48,472 bases of DNA from a virus. The stretch is taken from positions 1 to 48,472 of the IMG/VR virus record IMGVR_UViG_3300037882_001690; one strand, 5' to 3'. Positions 16,066 through 26,800 of this stretch are shown one piece after another. A program made the translations under genes and the position numbers. The notes beneath the pieces were generated by a model that did not search any database, was not told the DNA's origin, and was given only the letters and a program-made list of their open reading frames with translations. Every line of letters begins with the position of its first letter. Within the stretch, counting starts at the first letter, position 1.

Positions 16066-19000
16066 CAGCCACCCCTCACGCATTTAAGAAGCGATTCAAA
16101 CGCTTCAATATCTTCATTGACGGACTTCAGCGCGTCTTTGGCATCCACTTTTTCAGTTTCGTATTTTTTTGTTTCTTCGCTGTAAACCGGATAATCGACT
16201 TTGATTTTTTTCAGGAACTTTGGAGGAATTTTTGCAACAATTTCACCGGTAATATCTTCATTGGATTGCGGCGAATTATTTTGAATCTCTTTGTTTTTTA
16301 TTGACAGTGGTTTTTTTGTCTTATCAGTTTTCAGCCATTCCTTAAATTGATCCATCGACATGGCGGTAATTGGGCCAACTTTCCAGCCTTTTGAATAGTT
16401 TTTTAGATAGCCGGTTTTCGCTTCTTGTGGAGAGTCATAGCCAATCATTACTTTGTGCTCATCAAAAGATCCATTCGGATTCATTTGATCAACAACAAAT
16501 ACATCGTCACTGCCAGGGTTGGGGCCAATAAACACATCAACATGATCGCCGTCAGCCCCTTCTGTCTTTTTGATGTAGCCGTAATGGGAATCCATAGTGA
16601 CTTCCCATTTTTTGCCCTTGCTGTCCGTACCGGAACGAATTGAACCTTTTGGATTTTCAATGGCAATATCAAGGCCGTGAATACGAGTGTGGCCTTTGCG
16701 GTAATTGCCAGCCTCTTTTTGAGCTTCGGTTGGTTCTGGTAAATTGTTCGCAGGTGACGTGGCAGCTTCATTTGCTGCAGCTTCAAGGCTGAATTGGGAT
16801 AATTGTTTTTCAATGGCAATCAGCTCAGGGAATTCGGTGAAGTCATCACTTTTCAGCATTTCTCTTAGTGATTGATAAGCATCATCCATAATGTTGCTGT
16901 AATCGTCAGAATCCATTGCAGATTGAATTCGTTTTGAAAGCTCAATCGCAGGCTTTATAGATGATGATGGCCAGCCGCCATCGCTCATGGTGTCTGTGCC
17001 GTTCTCAATTACATCAAGAAGAAATTCAAGCAACTGCTCATCTTTATTTTTTCCGGCAACCCTTGCTTTTAGCTGATCAATTTGACTTGATTCGGCATTA
17101 ATAATTTCTGGCTCACCAGAAACAGAAACCCCCGCACTTGGCGAGGGTTTTGTTTCGTTTGTTTCGGTTATTCCACTTTCGGCTTCGGTCGATCCCGTGG
17201 GGTTGGGCGCTTCTTCTGCCAAGCCATTACTTGCCGCTTCACTTTCTCGGGATCCGCTCGGCGTACCGGCTTCTCTCTGTTTTGATCCGACTTGTTGTCT
17301 GTGCTCATTGCGCGAACTCCAAATTAAATTTGTCAGGGTTTTTGACTGCTGATCAATATCATCCAGCTCAAGCGCCGCGTCAACATCTTTCCAGCTTGCG
17401 CCCATCTCAATGGCGTGATCAACCAGTTCGGACGTAGAGCGATCATCGTAATCAAGATCAATTTCATAATCCTGTTCACTATAAGTTTCACCCGGGTATT
17501 CAGGCGCAGCCATCGAAGCAAATTCGGCATCATCAGGAACATTGGTTTCTTTTCGCCATGAATCATAAGCAGCTTGCCTTGCTTCTTTGGCTTGTTGGCG
17601 CTGAGCAATTAATTCAGCCGCGTATTGACCGCGCTGTCCGGAAATAGAATCGAGCGCAGCACCAACCACTCTTGCCTCACGGACACCCAATTTTTCACCG
17701 GCCAGCGCTTTTTGAACTGCAGCTTTAGCCTGAATAACGCTCATGGACGTTTCAGGGTTTTCGTTCGCAGACTTGAACCAATCCGCATTAACCGACTTGG
17801 TGCGGCCGGTAATCTGATCATTTTCATTGCGAATGTAGGTAACGTTTCCGCCCTCAACCAGCTCAGCGCCAGCCTTTTCCAGTTGCGACCGGTATTCTGG
17901 ACGAGTCAGGCGCGAGTCACTGAGATTGCCGGGCAGTTTCGCATCAACTCTTGAATCAGCTTTCGACGCCTGGCGCTTGGTTTCAGGTGGATAAAAATCC
18001 TGAAGATCCTGCACAGGTTGAGATTCTTTAGAAACGGGATCAAATTGCGATTGAGCGGCAAGCCTTTTGTGCTCGCCCATGAATCCAGCGTCTTCTTCGG
18101 GATCAAAATTTGCCTGCGGGTATTCGGTTTTAACCGGCGTTTCCAGCTTGGTTTTTTGCTGTTCGTTAAATTGTTGTGCGGCCTGAGCATCTTGCCTCTG
18201 CCTGATCATATCGCCAAAAAGACCGCTAGGCGAATCACCGCGATTAAGGCTCAGCTCACCATCATCAAACGCATTGCCGGCAGGCGATTCAGAGGCGACC
18301 TTCTGCGCAGCGTAATCCACCTTGTCCGGCAGTTGATTAACCGCCTTTGGCAGAATCTCAAGATCCGGAGCAATTGGATTAATGCCTTGCGCCTTGCCAG
18401 CAAGCTTCGCTTTTTCTGCAAAACTCATTTCACTCAGTAGCGTAATGTCCTTTAGCTCTTGCATGGAACGATTAATTTCATCGTCAATCGAAATTGACTC
18501 ATCAAGTTCCGCCTCCACGTCATCAGGAGTAAGCGATTGCTTCTTTGCCTTTAAAGCACGATCTATATTCGATAAAAAAGAAGTCTCATCTTCTTCAAAT
18601 TTTGGTTCGTTGTTTTCAACTGGCGCGACGCTTTCTGGTGGTAGATCGTCAATAAGACTATCCTCGCTATACTCCGGCAAAGGCTCGTTGTTTGTTGGCT
18701 GATCGACAGCATCACGACGATTAAGGTTTTTGCTGGCATTGATGGCTTCAGGGCTTACCTGATAACCGGATCTTCTTGCATCGAGAATGTCAGCGCCGGA
18801 ACGAATAGCACCAGATGGAACGCCAGTAGAAGCACCCGCAACAGAGCCAACTATGCCTTGCTCGGCTGATTGTTTAAGCATCTCTGAGAAATCAACAGCG
18901 GCGTCAGTACCAACCTTTTCACCCAGGTATTGAATAACGCCTTGGCTAAACTCGGTGGCAAACTCCATGCCGCCAGCTTTTGCAGCTTCCTTGGAGGTAT

Positions 19001-19967
19001 TGGCCGCAGCGTATTTGATTGCCCCGTCCTTTATCGCGTCAAAAGCTTTTTGTTGTTCGTCAGCAGTTTTAGCACCAGAGCGAGTAATAAATTTCGGCAG
19101 TACGCGCTCAAGCGCACCAACAGAGAAGCCAACCCCCAAACCAATCAGCGCATCACCACCTGAAGGCAGTTTGTCGCCGTTGTTCGCTCGCCTTGTCTCG
19201 GTAGTGTCGCCCGCAATGGACATTGCTGTGGCCGGAGCATTCAGCATGTAAGGCGCAGATCCAGCCAGCGCCTCCATTCCAGCAGTAATAATTTGATCGG
19301 CAGTTTTAAGCGTCCCAACAACCGCGCTGTTATTTCGATAATTCTCTGCCGTCTTGTCAAACGAAAACGAATTTAATTCCGGATCGTAAAAATCGTCATT
19401 CTCGTCAGGCACGCGGTACGTGTTGGCAACACTATCAGCCTCGGAAATTGATTTTTCATATTGCGCAACTTGTTTCGCGTGAAACTCTTCATCGGTAAGG
19501 TGCGACTCTTCGGCTTTTCTGCCTTGCCTAACATCTTCAAGAACAGGATTTTGAATGGCAGCCATGCCGCCATAATTCCCCGCCATCCCCATTGTCTCAA
19601 AACTGGATAACTGCCCCTTCCCTCGCATTGCTTCATTTTGTGCACCGGTTTTTAACATACCGGCAAATAATCGCGCTGTGCCATCCTTCAGCGACATAAG
19701 CATTTGCGCATCACCCTCTTCATCTTTCGATTTTCGAAGCGGCGTTAAAGGCAGGTCTTTTGTCTTGTTGTAAAAATCAGGCAGGTCTTCGGTTTTTAAG
19801 TTTGCAGTATCGGCAAGCGAAACGGGCTTTTGCGATTTATAGGCGGGTTGAAGGATTTTTTCTTGGGCAGGCTCATCAAAGCGATTTACCGGCTCATCAA
19901 ATTGATCAAAGAAGTTATTTTCTGAAGGCGAGTCAGCGCTATCGAACTGGTCAAAAAAATTGGACAT
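16065..19967 (-). CDS. Large ejected polyvalent protein with a C-terminal pyrophosphatase-like domain (1300 aa)
   Basis: The protein opens with a tandem NFFDQFD repeat (residues 3-9 and 18-24). It then has an Ala/Gly-rich, partly hydrophobic stretch (ALIGLGVGFSVGALERVLP, GIVGSVAGASTG, about residues 270-390) that could insert in membranes, followed by long acidic low-complexity linkers. Residues about 1090-1215 (HYGYIKKTEGADGDHVDVF, GPNPGSDDVFVVDQ, FDEHKVMIGYDS) match the InPase-type domain (PF18823) described in phage polyvalent proteins, with an acidic metal-binding DGDHVD. Position after other internal virion proteins and the domain mix point to a protein packaged and ejected with DNA. Enzyme activity is a family prediction. 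Confidence 0.75.
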   Translation of the reverse strand: MSNFFDQFDSADSPSENNFFDQFDEPVNRFDEPAQEKILQPAYKSQKPVSLADTANLKTEDLPDFYNKTKDLPLTPLRKSKDEEGDAQMLMSLKDGTARLFAGMLKTGAQNEAMRGKGQLSSFETMGMAGNYGGMAAIQNPVLEDVRQGRKAEESHLTDEEFHAKQVAQYEKSISEADSVANTYRVPDENDDFYDPELNSFSFDKTAENYRNNSAVVGTLKTADQIITAGMEALAGSAPYMLNAPATAMSIAGDTTETRRANNGDKLPSGGDALIGLGVGFSVGALERVLPKFITRSGAKTADEQQKAFDAIKDGAIKYAAANTSKEAAKAGGMEFATEFSQGVIQYLGEKVGTDAAVDFSEMLKQSAEQGIVGSVAGASTGVPSGAIRSGADILDARRSGYQVSPEAINASKNLNRRDAVDQPTNNEPLPEYSEDSLIDDLPPESVAPVENNEPKFEEDETSFLSNIDRALKAKKQSLTPDDVEAELDESISIDDEINRSMQELKDITLLSEMSFAEKAKLAGKAQGINPIAPDLEILPKAVNQLPDKVDYAAQKVASESPAGNAFDDGELSLNRGDSPSGLFGDMIRQRQDAQAAQQFNEQQKTKLETPVKTEYPQANFDPEEDAGFMGEHKRLAAQSQFDPVSKESQPVQDLQDFYPPETKRQASKADSRVDAKLPGNLSDSRLTRPEYRSQLEKAGAELVEGGNVTYIRNENDQITGRTKSVNADWFKSANENPETSMSVIQAKAAVQKALAGEKLGVREARVVGAALDSISGQRGQYAAELIAQRQQAKEARQAAYDSWRKETNVPDDAEFASMAAPEYPGETYSEQDYEIDLDYDDRSTSELVDHAIEMGASWKDVDAALELDDIDQQSKTLTNLIWSSRNEHRQQVGSKQREAGTPSGSRESEAASNGLAEEAPNPTGSTEAESGITETNETKPSPSAGVSVSGEPEIINAESSQIDQLKARVAGKNKDEQLLEFLLDVIENGTDTMSDGGWPSSSIKPAIELSKRIQSAMDSDDYSNIMDDAYQSLREMLKSDDFTEFPELIAIEKQLSQFSLEAAANEAATSPANNLPEPTEAQKEAGNYRKGHTRIHGLDIAIENPKGSIRSGTDSKGKKWEVTMDSHYGYIKKTEGADGDHVDVFIGPNPGSDDVFVVDQMNPNGSFDEHKVMIGYDSPQEAKTGYLKNYSKGWKVGPITAMSMDQFKEWLKTDKTKKPLSIKNKEIQNNSPQSNEDITGEIVAKIPPKFLKKIKVDYPVYSEETKKYETEKVDAKDALKSVNEDIEAFESLLKCVRGG

Positions 19968-19992
19968 TGATGATCACTCTAAAAATGCTGAA

Positions 19993-21255
19993 TTATTCAG
20001 GGAGATAGCCGTACTTAGCTATGAACTCTGCTTTTTTTTCTGGGAATTTTTTAAGCGCATCAATTGCTGCTTGCGGCGGCGCTTTGGTAACAGGCTTTTT
20101 CATGCCTTGACCATTAAAGCTGTTTTGGTTGGATTCTGTTTTTTGCGGTTCTTTCTTTTTGACTTCTGAAGAATACGCATCAATAAATTCTTTGCGGTAT
20201 GCTTTCCATTCTTCAGCAGGATTATATTCTTTATCCGAATATCCAGAGACAGGCTTGTTCGCAGCGACCATCTTCCCCGCATAATCTTCTGCGCGCTCGG
20301 TTAGCGTTTTATCTGATGACGCCCATTCCAATGCCTGATCTTCATCCATACCAAGCCTAGACATTGCAAACTCATAGTCTTTTTGGCGTTGTGTTGGCGT
20401 AGCAGCACCTTTACCTCCGCCCCTTCCTTTTTCAGCCTCAGCCTTTCCTTTCGCATTGTAGTAACCGGCCTGCGCCTCATTCTTGTTAATCATTGATCGA
20501 TCTTTTGCGGAAATCTGCTCAGGTAGACCAAAACCGTATTCGCGGTACATAGCTTGGCGATATTTTGGATTGGTAACAATTGCGCGCATTTTTGTTGCAC
20601 TGCCATAAATTTCATTCAATTCATCAAATGAAATAGAACTGACCTTATCGGATGGATCGGCGGAGCGGTTATCAGTCAGCACGCCATTTGGGTTTTCTGT
20701 CCCGTCAGCATTTTTAACATGCAAGCCAAAATGAACGCCCTGCCCATCGGCGCTCGGCTCAATGCGATTAATGCGCACCTGGCGACCATCAGTTGCGCCG
20801 CGCTGCACATTAACCAGCGTATTAACTGCCTCTATAGCGCGAGGGTCATTTCGATTAATTTCACCGGTCATAACTTTCGGATAAATTTCCAGGGCTGCAC
20901 CCACTTCCGGCCTCGACAAATAATCCGGATCGGCAAGGCGACTGCCTCCAGTCAAGCGCAAATACTCTTGGCGCTCCTGATCCGAAAAATCACCGCCAAC
21001 TTCCATTGCGTATAATTTACTCGCCAGCAAACGCGAAGCCTGTTCCTGATCCTCATCCTTCATTGCCTTCATGCGCATACTATTAAATTTTTTATTCTCT
21101 TCGTGCGCCTGCTTGTCCATTTCAAACATTTGCGCCTCGCGCAAAGATCGGGTTTTTCTGTCGGCCATATCATCTTTGTTAGCCTGAATACCCTGCAATT
21201 GTGCGTAGGTATTTAAGCCGTGACCTATTGCATCCGCTAATCGTAATCCGCTCAT
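19993..21255 (-). CDS. Putative internal virion (ejection) protein (420 aa)
   Basis: The N-terminal 90 residues are strongly helical and charged (DMADRKTRSLREAQMFEMD), a likely coiled coil. The middle is mixed, and the C-terminus ends in KKFPEKKAEFIAKYGYLPE, a short motif I associate with internal proteins of P22/Bcep22-type podophages. It starts at ATG 21255 after AAGGTAG. It lies between an 87-aa Gly-rich protein and the 1300-aa polyvalent protein, as expected for the group of proteins forming the ejection channel. No enzymatic motif is visible. Confidence 0.65.
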   Translation of the reverse strand: MSGLRLADAIGHGLNTYAQLQGIQANKDDMADRKTRSLREAQMFEMDKQAHEENKKFNSMRMKAMKDEDQEQASRLLASKLYAMEVGGDFSDQERQEYLRLTGGSRLADPDYLSRPEVGAALEIYPKVMTGEINRNDPRAIEAVNTLVNVQRGATDGRQVRINRIEPSADGQGVHFGLHVKNADGTENPNGVLTDNRSADPSDKVSSISFDELNEIYGSATKMRAIVTNPKYRQAMYREYGFGLPEQISAKDRSMINKNEAQAGYYNAKGKAEAEKGRGGGKGAATPTQRQKDYEFAMSRLGMDEDQALEWASSDKTLTERAEDYAGKMVAANKPVSGYSDKEYNPAEEWKAYRKEFIDAYSSEVKKKEPQKTESNQNSFNGQGMKKPVTKAPPQAAIDALKKFPEKKAEFIAKYGYLPE

Positions 21256-21267
21256 ACTGTTTCTACC

Positions 21268-21531
21268 TTAACTTAATGCCCAGCCAGCCAAACCGCCAAT
21301 AACAGCGCCAATAGCAATTCCCCAAGGCCCACCAGATGAACCGTATTGCGCGCCAGTCATAGCGCCAGTTGCAGCACCAGAAGCCACGCCCATGGTTTCC
21401 TGCTGACGCTTGGCATCTTTCAGTGATTTATTTGTCATTTGGCGCTGCTCATCCTGCTTGGCGTCTTGCATCATGCCCTGCATGGCCTCTCCTTTAATTT
21501 GACGCCCAGCGCTTACCAATCCGTAACTCAT
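21268..21531 (-). CDS. Small virion protein with Gly-rich membrane-like C-terminus (87 aa)
   Basis: A polar helical first half (QGMMQDAKQDEQRQMTNKS) is followed by an Ala/Gly-rich end (GVASGAATGAMTG, then GIAIGAVIGGLAGWALS) of the glycine-zipper type. That end could cross the membrane during DNA ejection, as small internal proteins of podophages do. ATG 21531 has a near-perfect AGGAGGC ribosome site, which suggests high synthesis. It is flanked by the 200-aa and 420-aa virion proteins. It could be confused with a holin, but the lysis genes are elsewhere. Confidence 0.65.
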   Translation of the reverse strand: MSYGLVSAGRQIKGEAMQGMMQDAKQDEQRQMTNKSLKDAKRQQETMGVASGAATGAMTGAQYGSSGGPWGIAIGAVIGGLAGWALS

Positions 21532-21534
21532 AAA

Positions 21535-22137
21535 TTAAGCCTCCTGTAATCGACTATCGCGCAAACCAACAGCCGCATTACCAGACATGATTTTCATGTC
21601 GCGATCTTCTGCTGCCATGCGAGCGTTGTTTGATGCGGAAATATCAGCCAATGTTTTATTGGTGTCATTGATGCGATTGTTTGATTGCATTTCGTCGGAG
21701 CTTTGGGAAATTCCAAGCCGTGAAAGATTGCGAAGTGTTGTCCCATTTGAAACGGCAAATGAGTTATTAACGCCTGCTCGTGCATTCGCAACCATTGCTT
21801 CGTTATCAGCCTGGCCGGTTGCAATGCTAATTAATTTTTTGTCGTAAGGCTGGAAGCGAGTAACGTAGTCATCCCACTCTTTGCGCATTAGTTCGCCCAT
21901 ATTCCATGATGCGCTACCTACTTTTGACGGATCATTGCTGCTTTTGTTTTTTTCCTTTCTGTAAACCTTATCCCCTTTTGCGGTAAATTCCCCTCTTTGC
22001 TTAACTAATCCCGTGTGCATAGACCCCTGCCAGTTTACAAGCGCATCTTTATCAAAAGGATTTCTTGCAAGGTTAGAATGGTTTGCAATAAATCTTTTTG
22101 TAACGCTTCCCGGATTAAGAGAATTAAGCCAACTCAT
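21535..22137 (-). CDS. Putative internal/tail virion protein (200 aa), paralogue of the next upstream gene
   Basis: A helical protein with the pattern WDDYVTRFQPYDKKLI, then a Gly/Asn-rich stretch NNSFAVSNGTTLRNLSRLGI and a coiled tail. The gene just upstream (22141-22830) has the same order: WNYYQETYRPIEDQFM, then TRKQAGGSLRSAGINPNSG. The two look like diverged tandem duplicates. This W..Y...Y.P.E..L motif is common in podophage proteins that join the tail/ejection assembly. Start ATG 22137 follows GGGGAG. Function is inferred from position. Confidence 0.6.
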   Translation of the reverse strand: MSWLNSLNPGSVTKRFIANHSNLARNPFDKDALVNWQGSMHTGLVKQRGEFTAKGDKVYRKEKNKSSNDPSKVGSASWNMGELMRKEWDDYVTRFQPYDKKLISIATGQADNEAMVANARAGVNNSFAVSNGTTLRNLSRLGISQSSDEMQSNNRINDTNKTLADISASNNARMAAEDRDMKIMSGNAAVGLRDSRLQEA

Positions 22138-22140
22138 AAA

Positions 22141-22830
22141 TTACTCCCCCCAAAACGCACGGTCTTCCGGCGTTACAGATTGGTTGCTATTTTTGCCCAT
22201 ATAAAGCGCAGCACCGGCAAGTGAGCCTGCAGCATTTAAGTTATCGGATGATCGATTAAACGAATCAACTGCGGACTGCGTTGCTTTTTGTTGTGCTCCA
22301 ACAGCCAAGTCATGCAGCCCATGTTGCGCCTGTGTCGATTGCCCACGACCAATTGCACTGACGTTACTTAGCCCGGTAACGTAATTATCTTCAACGGAAT
22401 TCAGCGCTCTTACTTTTGCATCAGAAGATGCACCAGCTTCTGCTTGCTCGATTTCATTCATCGTGCTTTTGTAAGCACCAGAATTGGGATTGATGCCGGC
22501 ACTACGCAAACTGCCGCCTGCTTGCTTTCTTGTATTGTCAAAGTTTGCAGTTACGGCACTTGCTGCAGTACCCGTTGCAAAATCTTTCGCGCCATCAGAG
22601 TTCATGCTGTCTACGTTTTTCATGAACTGATCTTCAATCGGGCGATACGTCTCCTGATAATAATTCCATTTTTTTAACGCAACTTCTGCGGCTGCTTTTT
22701 CTTGCTGTGATTCTTTGACCGATGGAGCATCGCCCTTATAAGCAAGGCGATGACCGTTTAATTTTTTCGGTAATTTTTTGAATCGCGAAGGCTCAAAGCC
22801 ACCATCAGCAAAATCAAAATCATTGAACAT
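22141..22830 (-). CDS. Putative internal/tail virion protein (229 aa), paralogue of the next downstream gene
   Basis: The N-terminus (FNDFDFADGGFEPSRFKK) is acidic-aromatic, followed by the WNYYQETYRPIEDQF motif near residue 55 and an Ala/Ser/Gly-rich coiled region with SLRSAGINPNSGAY. The last 30 residues hold a mildly hydrophobic GSLAGAALYMG. It shares its layout with the 200-aa protein made from the next gene. ATG 22830 follows GGGAGCG and overlaps the end of the GNAT-like gene by 11 nt, implying coupling. Probable member of the ejected or tail-knob proteins. Confidence 0.6.
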   Translation of the reverse strand: MFNDFDFADGGFEPSRFKKLPKKLNGHRLAYKGDAPSVKESQQEKAAAEVALKKWNYYQETYRPIEDQFMKNVDSMNSDGAKDFATGTAASAVTANFDNTRKQAGGSLRSAGINPNSGAYKSTMNEIEQAEAGASSDAKVRALNSVEDNYVTGLSNVSAIGRGQSTQAQHGLHDLAVGAQQKATQSAVDSFNRSSDNLNAAGSLAGAALYMGKNSNQSVTPEDRAFWGE

Positions 22831-23221
22831 AGTGACGCTCCCACATGAGAATAGGCTTGCCCATCCACATACTTAGTGAAGAAATAAAACCGAACTTTTT
22901 CGCGAGCTTTTCAAAGCCTCGCCGGTTGCTATAGAAGAAAACTTTTTTTGCGGAAACATCAGCGCATAGCTGATCAAGATCGACAATAAAATCATCGTGA
23001 TTGACTTTACAGCGCGCCCCGGCAACCCATGCCAAAACGGAATCATGTAATGGTTTCAACACTACAAAACACTCAATCGAGCAAAACAAAAAAGCCTGCT
23101 GGTTAAGGCAGGCTTCTTTTACTCGGTCAAATAGGTTTGGGTCACTTACTGAATCACCAATCTCAATGATCTGACTGGCATATAAATCAATTCGGGAGGG
23201 GTCAACTAATCGCAGTTTCAT
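22820..23221 (-). CDS. GNAT-fold-like small virion protein, T7 gp13 type (133 aa)
   Basis: The length and shape match small GNAT-like proteins encoded among podophage virion genes (T7 gp13 group): a central strand (AFLFCSIECFVVLKPL), an acidic helix (HDDFIVDLDQLCAD), and a C-terminal RRGFEKLAKKFGF resembling the end of the acetyltransferase fold. I cannot see an intact acetyl-CoA loop, so it may be structural only. It is translationally coupled to the next virion gene by an 11-nt overlap. Naming rests on fold impression and gene order. Confidence 0.5.
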   Translation of the reverse strand: MKLRLVDPSRIDLYASQIIEIGDSVSDPNLFDRVKEACLNQQAFLFCSIECFVVLKPLHDSVLAWVAGARCKVNHDDFIVDLDQLCADVSAKKVFFYSNRRGFEKLAKKFGFISSLSMWMGKPILMWERHYVQ

Positions 23222-23284
23222 TGGCGATCAGGAATAGAAATCTCATCATGGCAATTTACTGGTTTTATTCTGGAATTGCAATGA

Positions 23285-23845
23285 TTACGCCCAAGTCGCA
23301 GGATCAATTAACTGCTTGTAAGTACACCCCTGCTGCTTCAGTTGCCTGAACTTTTTGTAAATTTTTCCGCCTCGAATCGCCCGCTGTTTCAACATTTCGC
23401 TGAAGACAGCTTGAAGTGTAGGCTTATCAATTGCCGCAACCGAGTTATCAGCCTTAGTCCAGTAGATAACTTTTGTGCCGTTTACCTCTTCAAACAGCCC
23501 TGGGTCAATTGGCCGCTCGTCCCATGTTGCCAAAGCATCACGCATCCTCAACTCAGAACGCTCGTCGCAATCGAATAACTCACCAAACACCATAATGGGC
23601 GACTGCTCTAATTGTCGATGATACTCTTTAATTTCGTTGGGCTGTGCTTGGCGCTCGTCAGGATCAGTAGAGCCGATCCATGAACCTACGCACGCGCCAT
23701 TAACCAGCGCCCACACCAAAACTTGCGCCTCACTACTTCTTGGGGCAGGCATGATTAGTTGGCGCCAGTCACCCTCATCTCCTTCAGGCGGAAAATTGGT
23801 TGGTAATCCAATCGGCTGGCCACTCTCGTCAATTTTTGTATACAT
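23285..23845 (-). CDS. Tail-assembly-type protein, DUF4376-like (186 aa)
   Basis: The C-terminal half (KVIYWTKADNSVAAIDKPTL, followed by a helix and RAIRGGKIYKKFRQLKQ) has the layout of the DUF4376 domain, which follows tail-fibre genes in many phages. The N-terminus (YTKIDESGQPIGLPTNFPPE) looks like a tail-fibre assembly start. It begins right after the stop of the J-like fibre gene, the usual position of a fibre chaperone or a small appendage. A 63-nt gap with nothing recognisable separates it from the next gene. Confidence 0.6.
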   Translation of the reverse strand: MYTKIDESGQPIGLPTNFPPEGDEGDWRQLIMPAPRSSEAQVLVWALVNGACVGSWIGSTDPDERQAQPNEIKEYHRQLEQSPIMVFGELFDCDERSELRMRDALATWDERPIDPGLFEEVNGTKVIYWTKADNSVAAIDKPTLQAVFSEMLKQRAIRGGKIYKKFRQLKQQGCTYKQLIDPATWA

Positions 23846-26800
23846 TTATCTGCCCGCCAAAATTGCAAATGTAATGGATTTATTTGTACAAACGCTGACG
23901 CCGGATGCAGATCGATGTGCAATTGTGCAAAGCACATTGCGTGTAACACCAAGACGATTAGTTGTGTCGTAGTACGACATGTTGTAATGAACATTTTGAT
24001 TTGTAGTGGCCGCATAAACCACGGTTGACATGGTTATCCCAAGCTGACGGTAGTAACGTCCAGCTTCCGCCCTCCTCTGCAATGTACACCCCGCCCCGTC
24101 GTATGGCACTGAACCAAGTGTGGCGGTTTTCTCAAGCGCAAAAAAAGTCCCAATAATACGGTTGCCCGGGCCTGTCGGCTGGTCTATAGCCCCTTTATAA
24201 GTGACAACCCCCTCGATAAAATTTACAGAATTCAGATAAATGCAAACTATGTCACCCACCACCAATGACGCCCAATCTCCGGGAGTCCTATTTGGCAGTG
24301 CAGTTGATTGATCAACCACGCACCCAAACGTTCCAAAGCTGGAATTACGGTTAAAATAGGCATCAATTGTGTGAGTTGAAATCACTGCTGAAGCTGAATT
24401 AGGCTCAAAAAAATCTGCGACAATATTTGCTGAACCGGCAGCTACTTTTGTGGCAATGCCCTGAACATAAAATTGCAAACCGAATGGGCGGTTATTTAAT
24501 CGTGCAGGAATGTTTATTGTTGCAACTGGAATTTGACTGCCGCCGAAATCAAACGCAGAAGTGATCGTTCCGGATTGATACACATCACTCATATTTCCCT
24601 GAATATCATCAACAACCAATGTGCCAACATTAAGCTTTACAAACTGCGCCTTATCGCCGACCAATTGTTCAACGTAAAGCTCTTGGATTTTCGCAGAAGC
24701 GATGGTGGCATCCTTGATCATGGCGTTGTTCATGTAAACGACGCCGTTATCAACTATAAATGGCACAATCCCTGTATTAGACCCATCGTACACAGCAAAC
24801 TGCTGGGCATTAACGTAAAACTTGGTCGTTGATCCATCGTTATAAAACCCTACACCGCCGACCAGCTGGTTGACCTGTGTTTTGAGCGTCCACTGAGCGA
24901 CTAATGGCCCTGTCTCAGAAGCTCGAACAGTAGCTTCTTCCTGAATAGCAGCATAAGCCCCCGCAACCGACGGCTCATAAGGAGGCGGAACAGTAGTATC
25001 AGCATGAACCTCACTGAACATAGGTCGGCAAATCCAGAGGTACGGTTCATTTTGGCCGGATTGCCGATACCCTCTTACGATTAATCCTGCTTTACGAGCA
25101 TTTGCTGGGGCTGTAGCAAATATGTGATTCCTAGGCCAATAGTCGAGTAAGTTCCCCCCACCGGATACAGTTGCCGCAACTTCATAGGTGCTGATATAAG
25201 CACCTGTTTCGGTGTACCACGCTATCACCATTTGCTGATTGCTTATGCGTACCGACGAGGTGTTGGCGCTAAAGCAGTAGCGCTTACCAGGCTCAACAGG
25301 AATTGTCTCGGTGCCAGAATCATAATACGCCCGAATGTCCTGATAAATGGCTGTCTGCCCCGACGTGTGACAGCCGATTTGGTTATATCCTGCTGGAATA
25401 TATGCAGCGCCTGCATGATTTAGGTAGGGCACCGACACCGTGCCGTCACTAACTGTGTACCAGCCGTTAGCATTACTTCTAAAATCCGAGTTTGGAGCTA
25501 AGTTGCCGCCCCCGGGAATACGCGCAGAAATTTGAGTGATAGCGGAAGCTTGTGAAGTGTTGACACTCTCGGTGCTCGTTACGCGAGAATCCAATGTGCT
25601 TAATGCCGAAGCACTAGCCTTACCCGCTACGTCGTTTTGGAGTGACGTAATAGCGGTGCTATTACTTGTAATCTGCCCGCCCTGCGAAGTAACGGTTGAC
25701 GAAAGTGCGCTTATTGCCTGTGAATTTGCATAAGTGCGCGAGTCGTATCGCATCAGCTGATGTGGTGTTGGGGCAACGTCAAGCGGGGTAACTAATGGGC
25801 GGGCAAACCAGCATTTGTGACTTGTATCAGTTGAGTAAAACAAATAGTTTCGGAATGTCTGCGTTGATGTATCCCATGCATCCAACATGCGGAACTCACC
25901 GCAATCGAGTATTTTCTCACCAGTAGTACAATCATAAATGCCTGCCAAACCCGTATCAGCAATCTGCGACCCTCTTGGATGCGCTACCCCGTACAAAAGG
26001 TACCACTTGTCAGCGGTAAAGCTGCCAACACCATGCGCAACAGAATATGGGTTGCTGTTTGGCGAACCGTCCATATTGGCGATACCATCAGAATAATCGA
26101 AACCATGATAAATCGAACCGTCAGTTAAACCGTTATGCCGGAAAAAAGTAGCGAAAATACAACCGCGATGCTTAGAGATTTTATTGTATGGCGCAAGCTC
26201 CACATTGTATCCACCATCCGCGTCACCGCTCACGCTCTGTGCCTGCCACATCAACTCGGAACCACCAAACGGCCCCGAAGGAACACCAGTATTCCCCGCA
26301 GTGACAATCGTGCTCGATGCGGCTACGCCATTTGCTGCCCAATATCCTTGTTGCCCTGACACACCTTGCGAACCAGTAGAACCAGCCACCCAAGTAGAGG
26401 TATCAAGCGCATTGGTACCAAGCGCAATGCTATTTCTAAGCAGTGTTAATTGTGACGACTGGCTTGTGAGTGATCCTTCAGCGCTTGTCATCCGCGTATC
26501 AAGCGATTGGATTGCGCCTGCGCTGGCATCAGGAACCGATGCAAATACAGTATCAAAAATTATTGTTTTCGTTGCTAAAGCACCAAGCGATGAACCGGCA
26601 TAATTTCCCATTACATAAACAACAATATGCGAGTATGTACCGCTAAAGCCAGCAGGTCTCTTTGCGCGAGCCTTACACACAACTTTTTTATTAAAAATTT
26701 CTGCTGCAACATATAAGTCTTTTAATGCAATATCTGTAGTCCATGTTGTTGCCGCAGCATTCGTCCATTGCACATGCAAGCCTGCACCACTCAAAGACCC

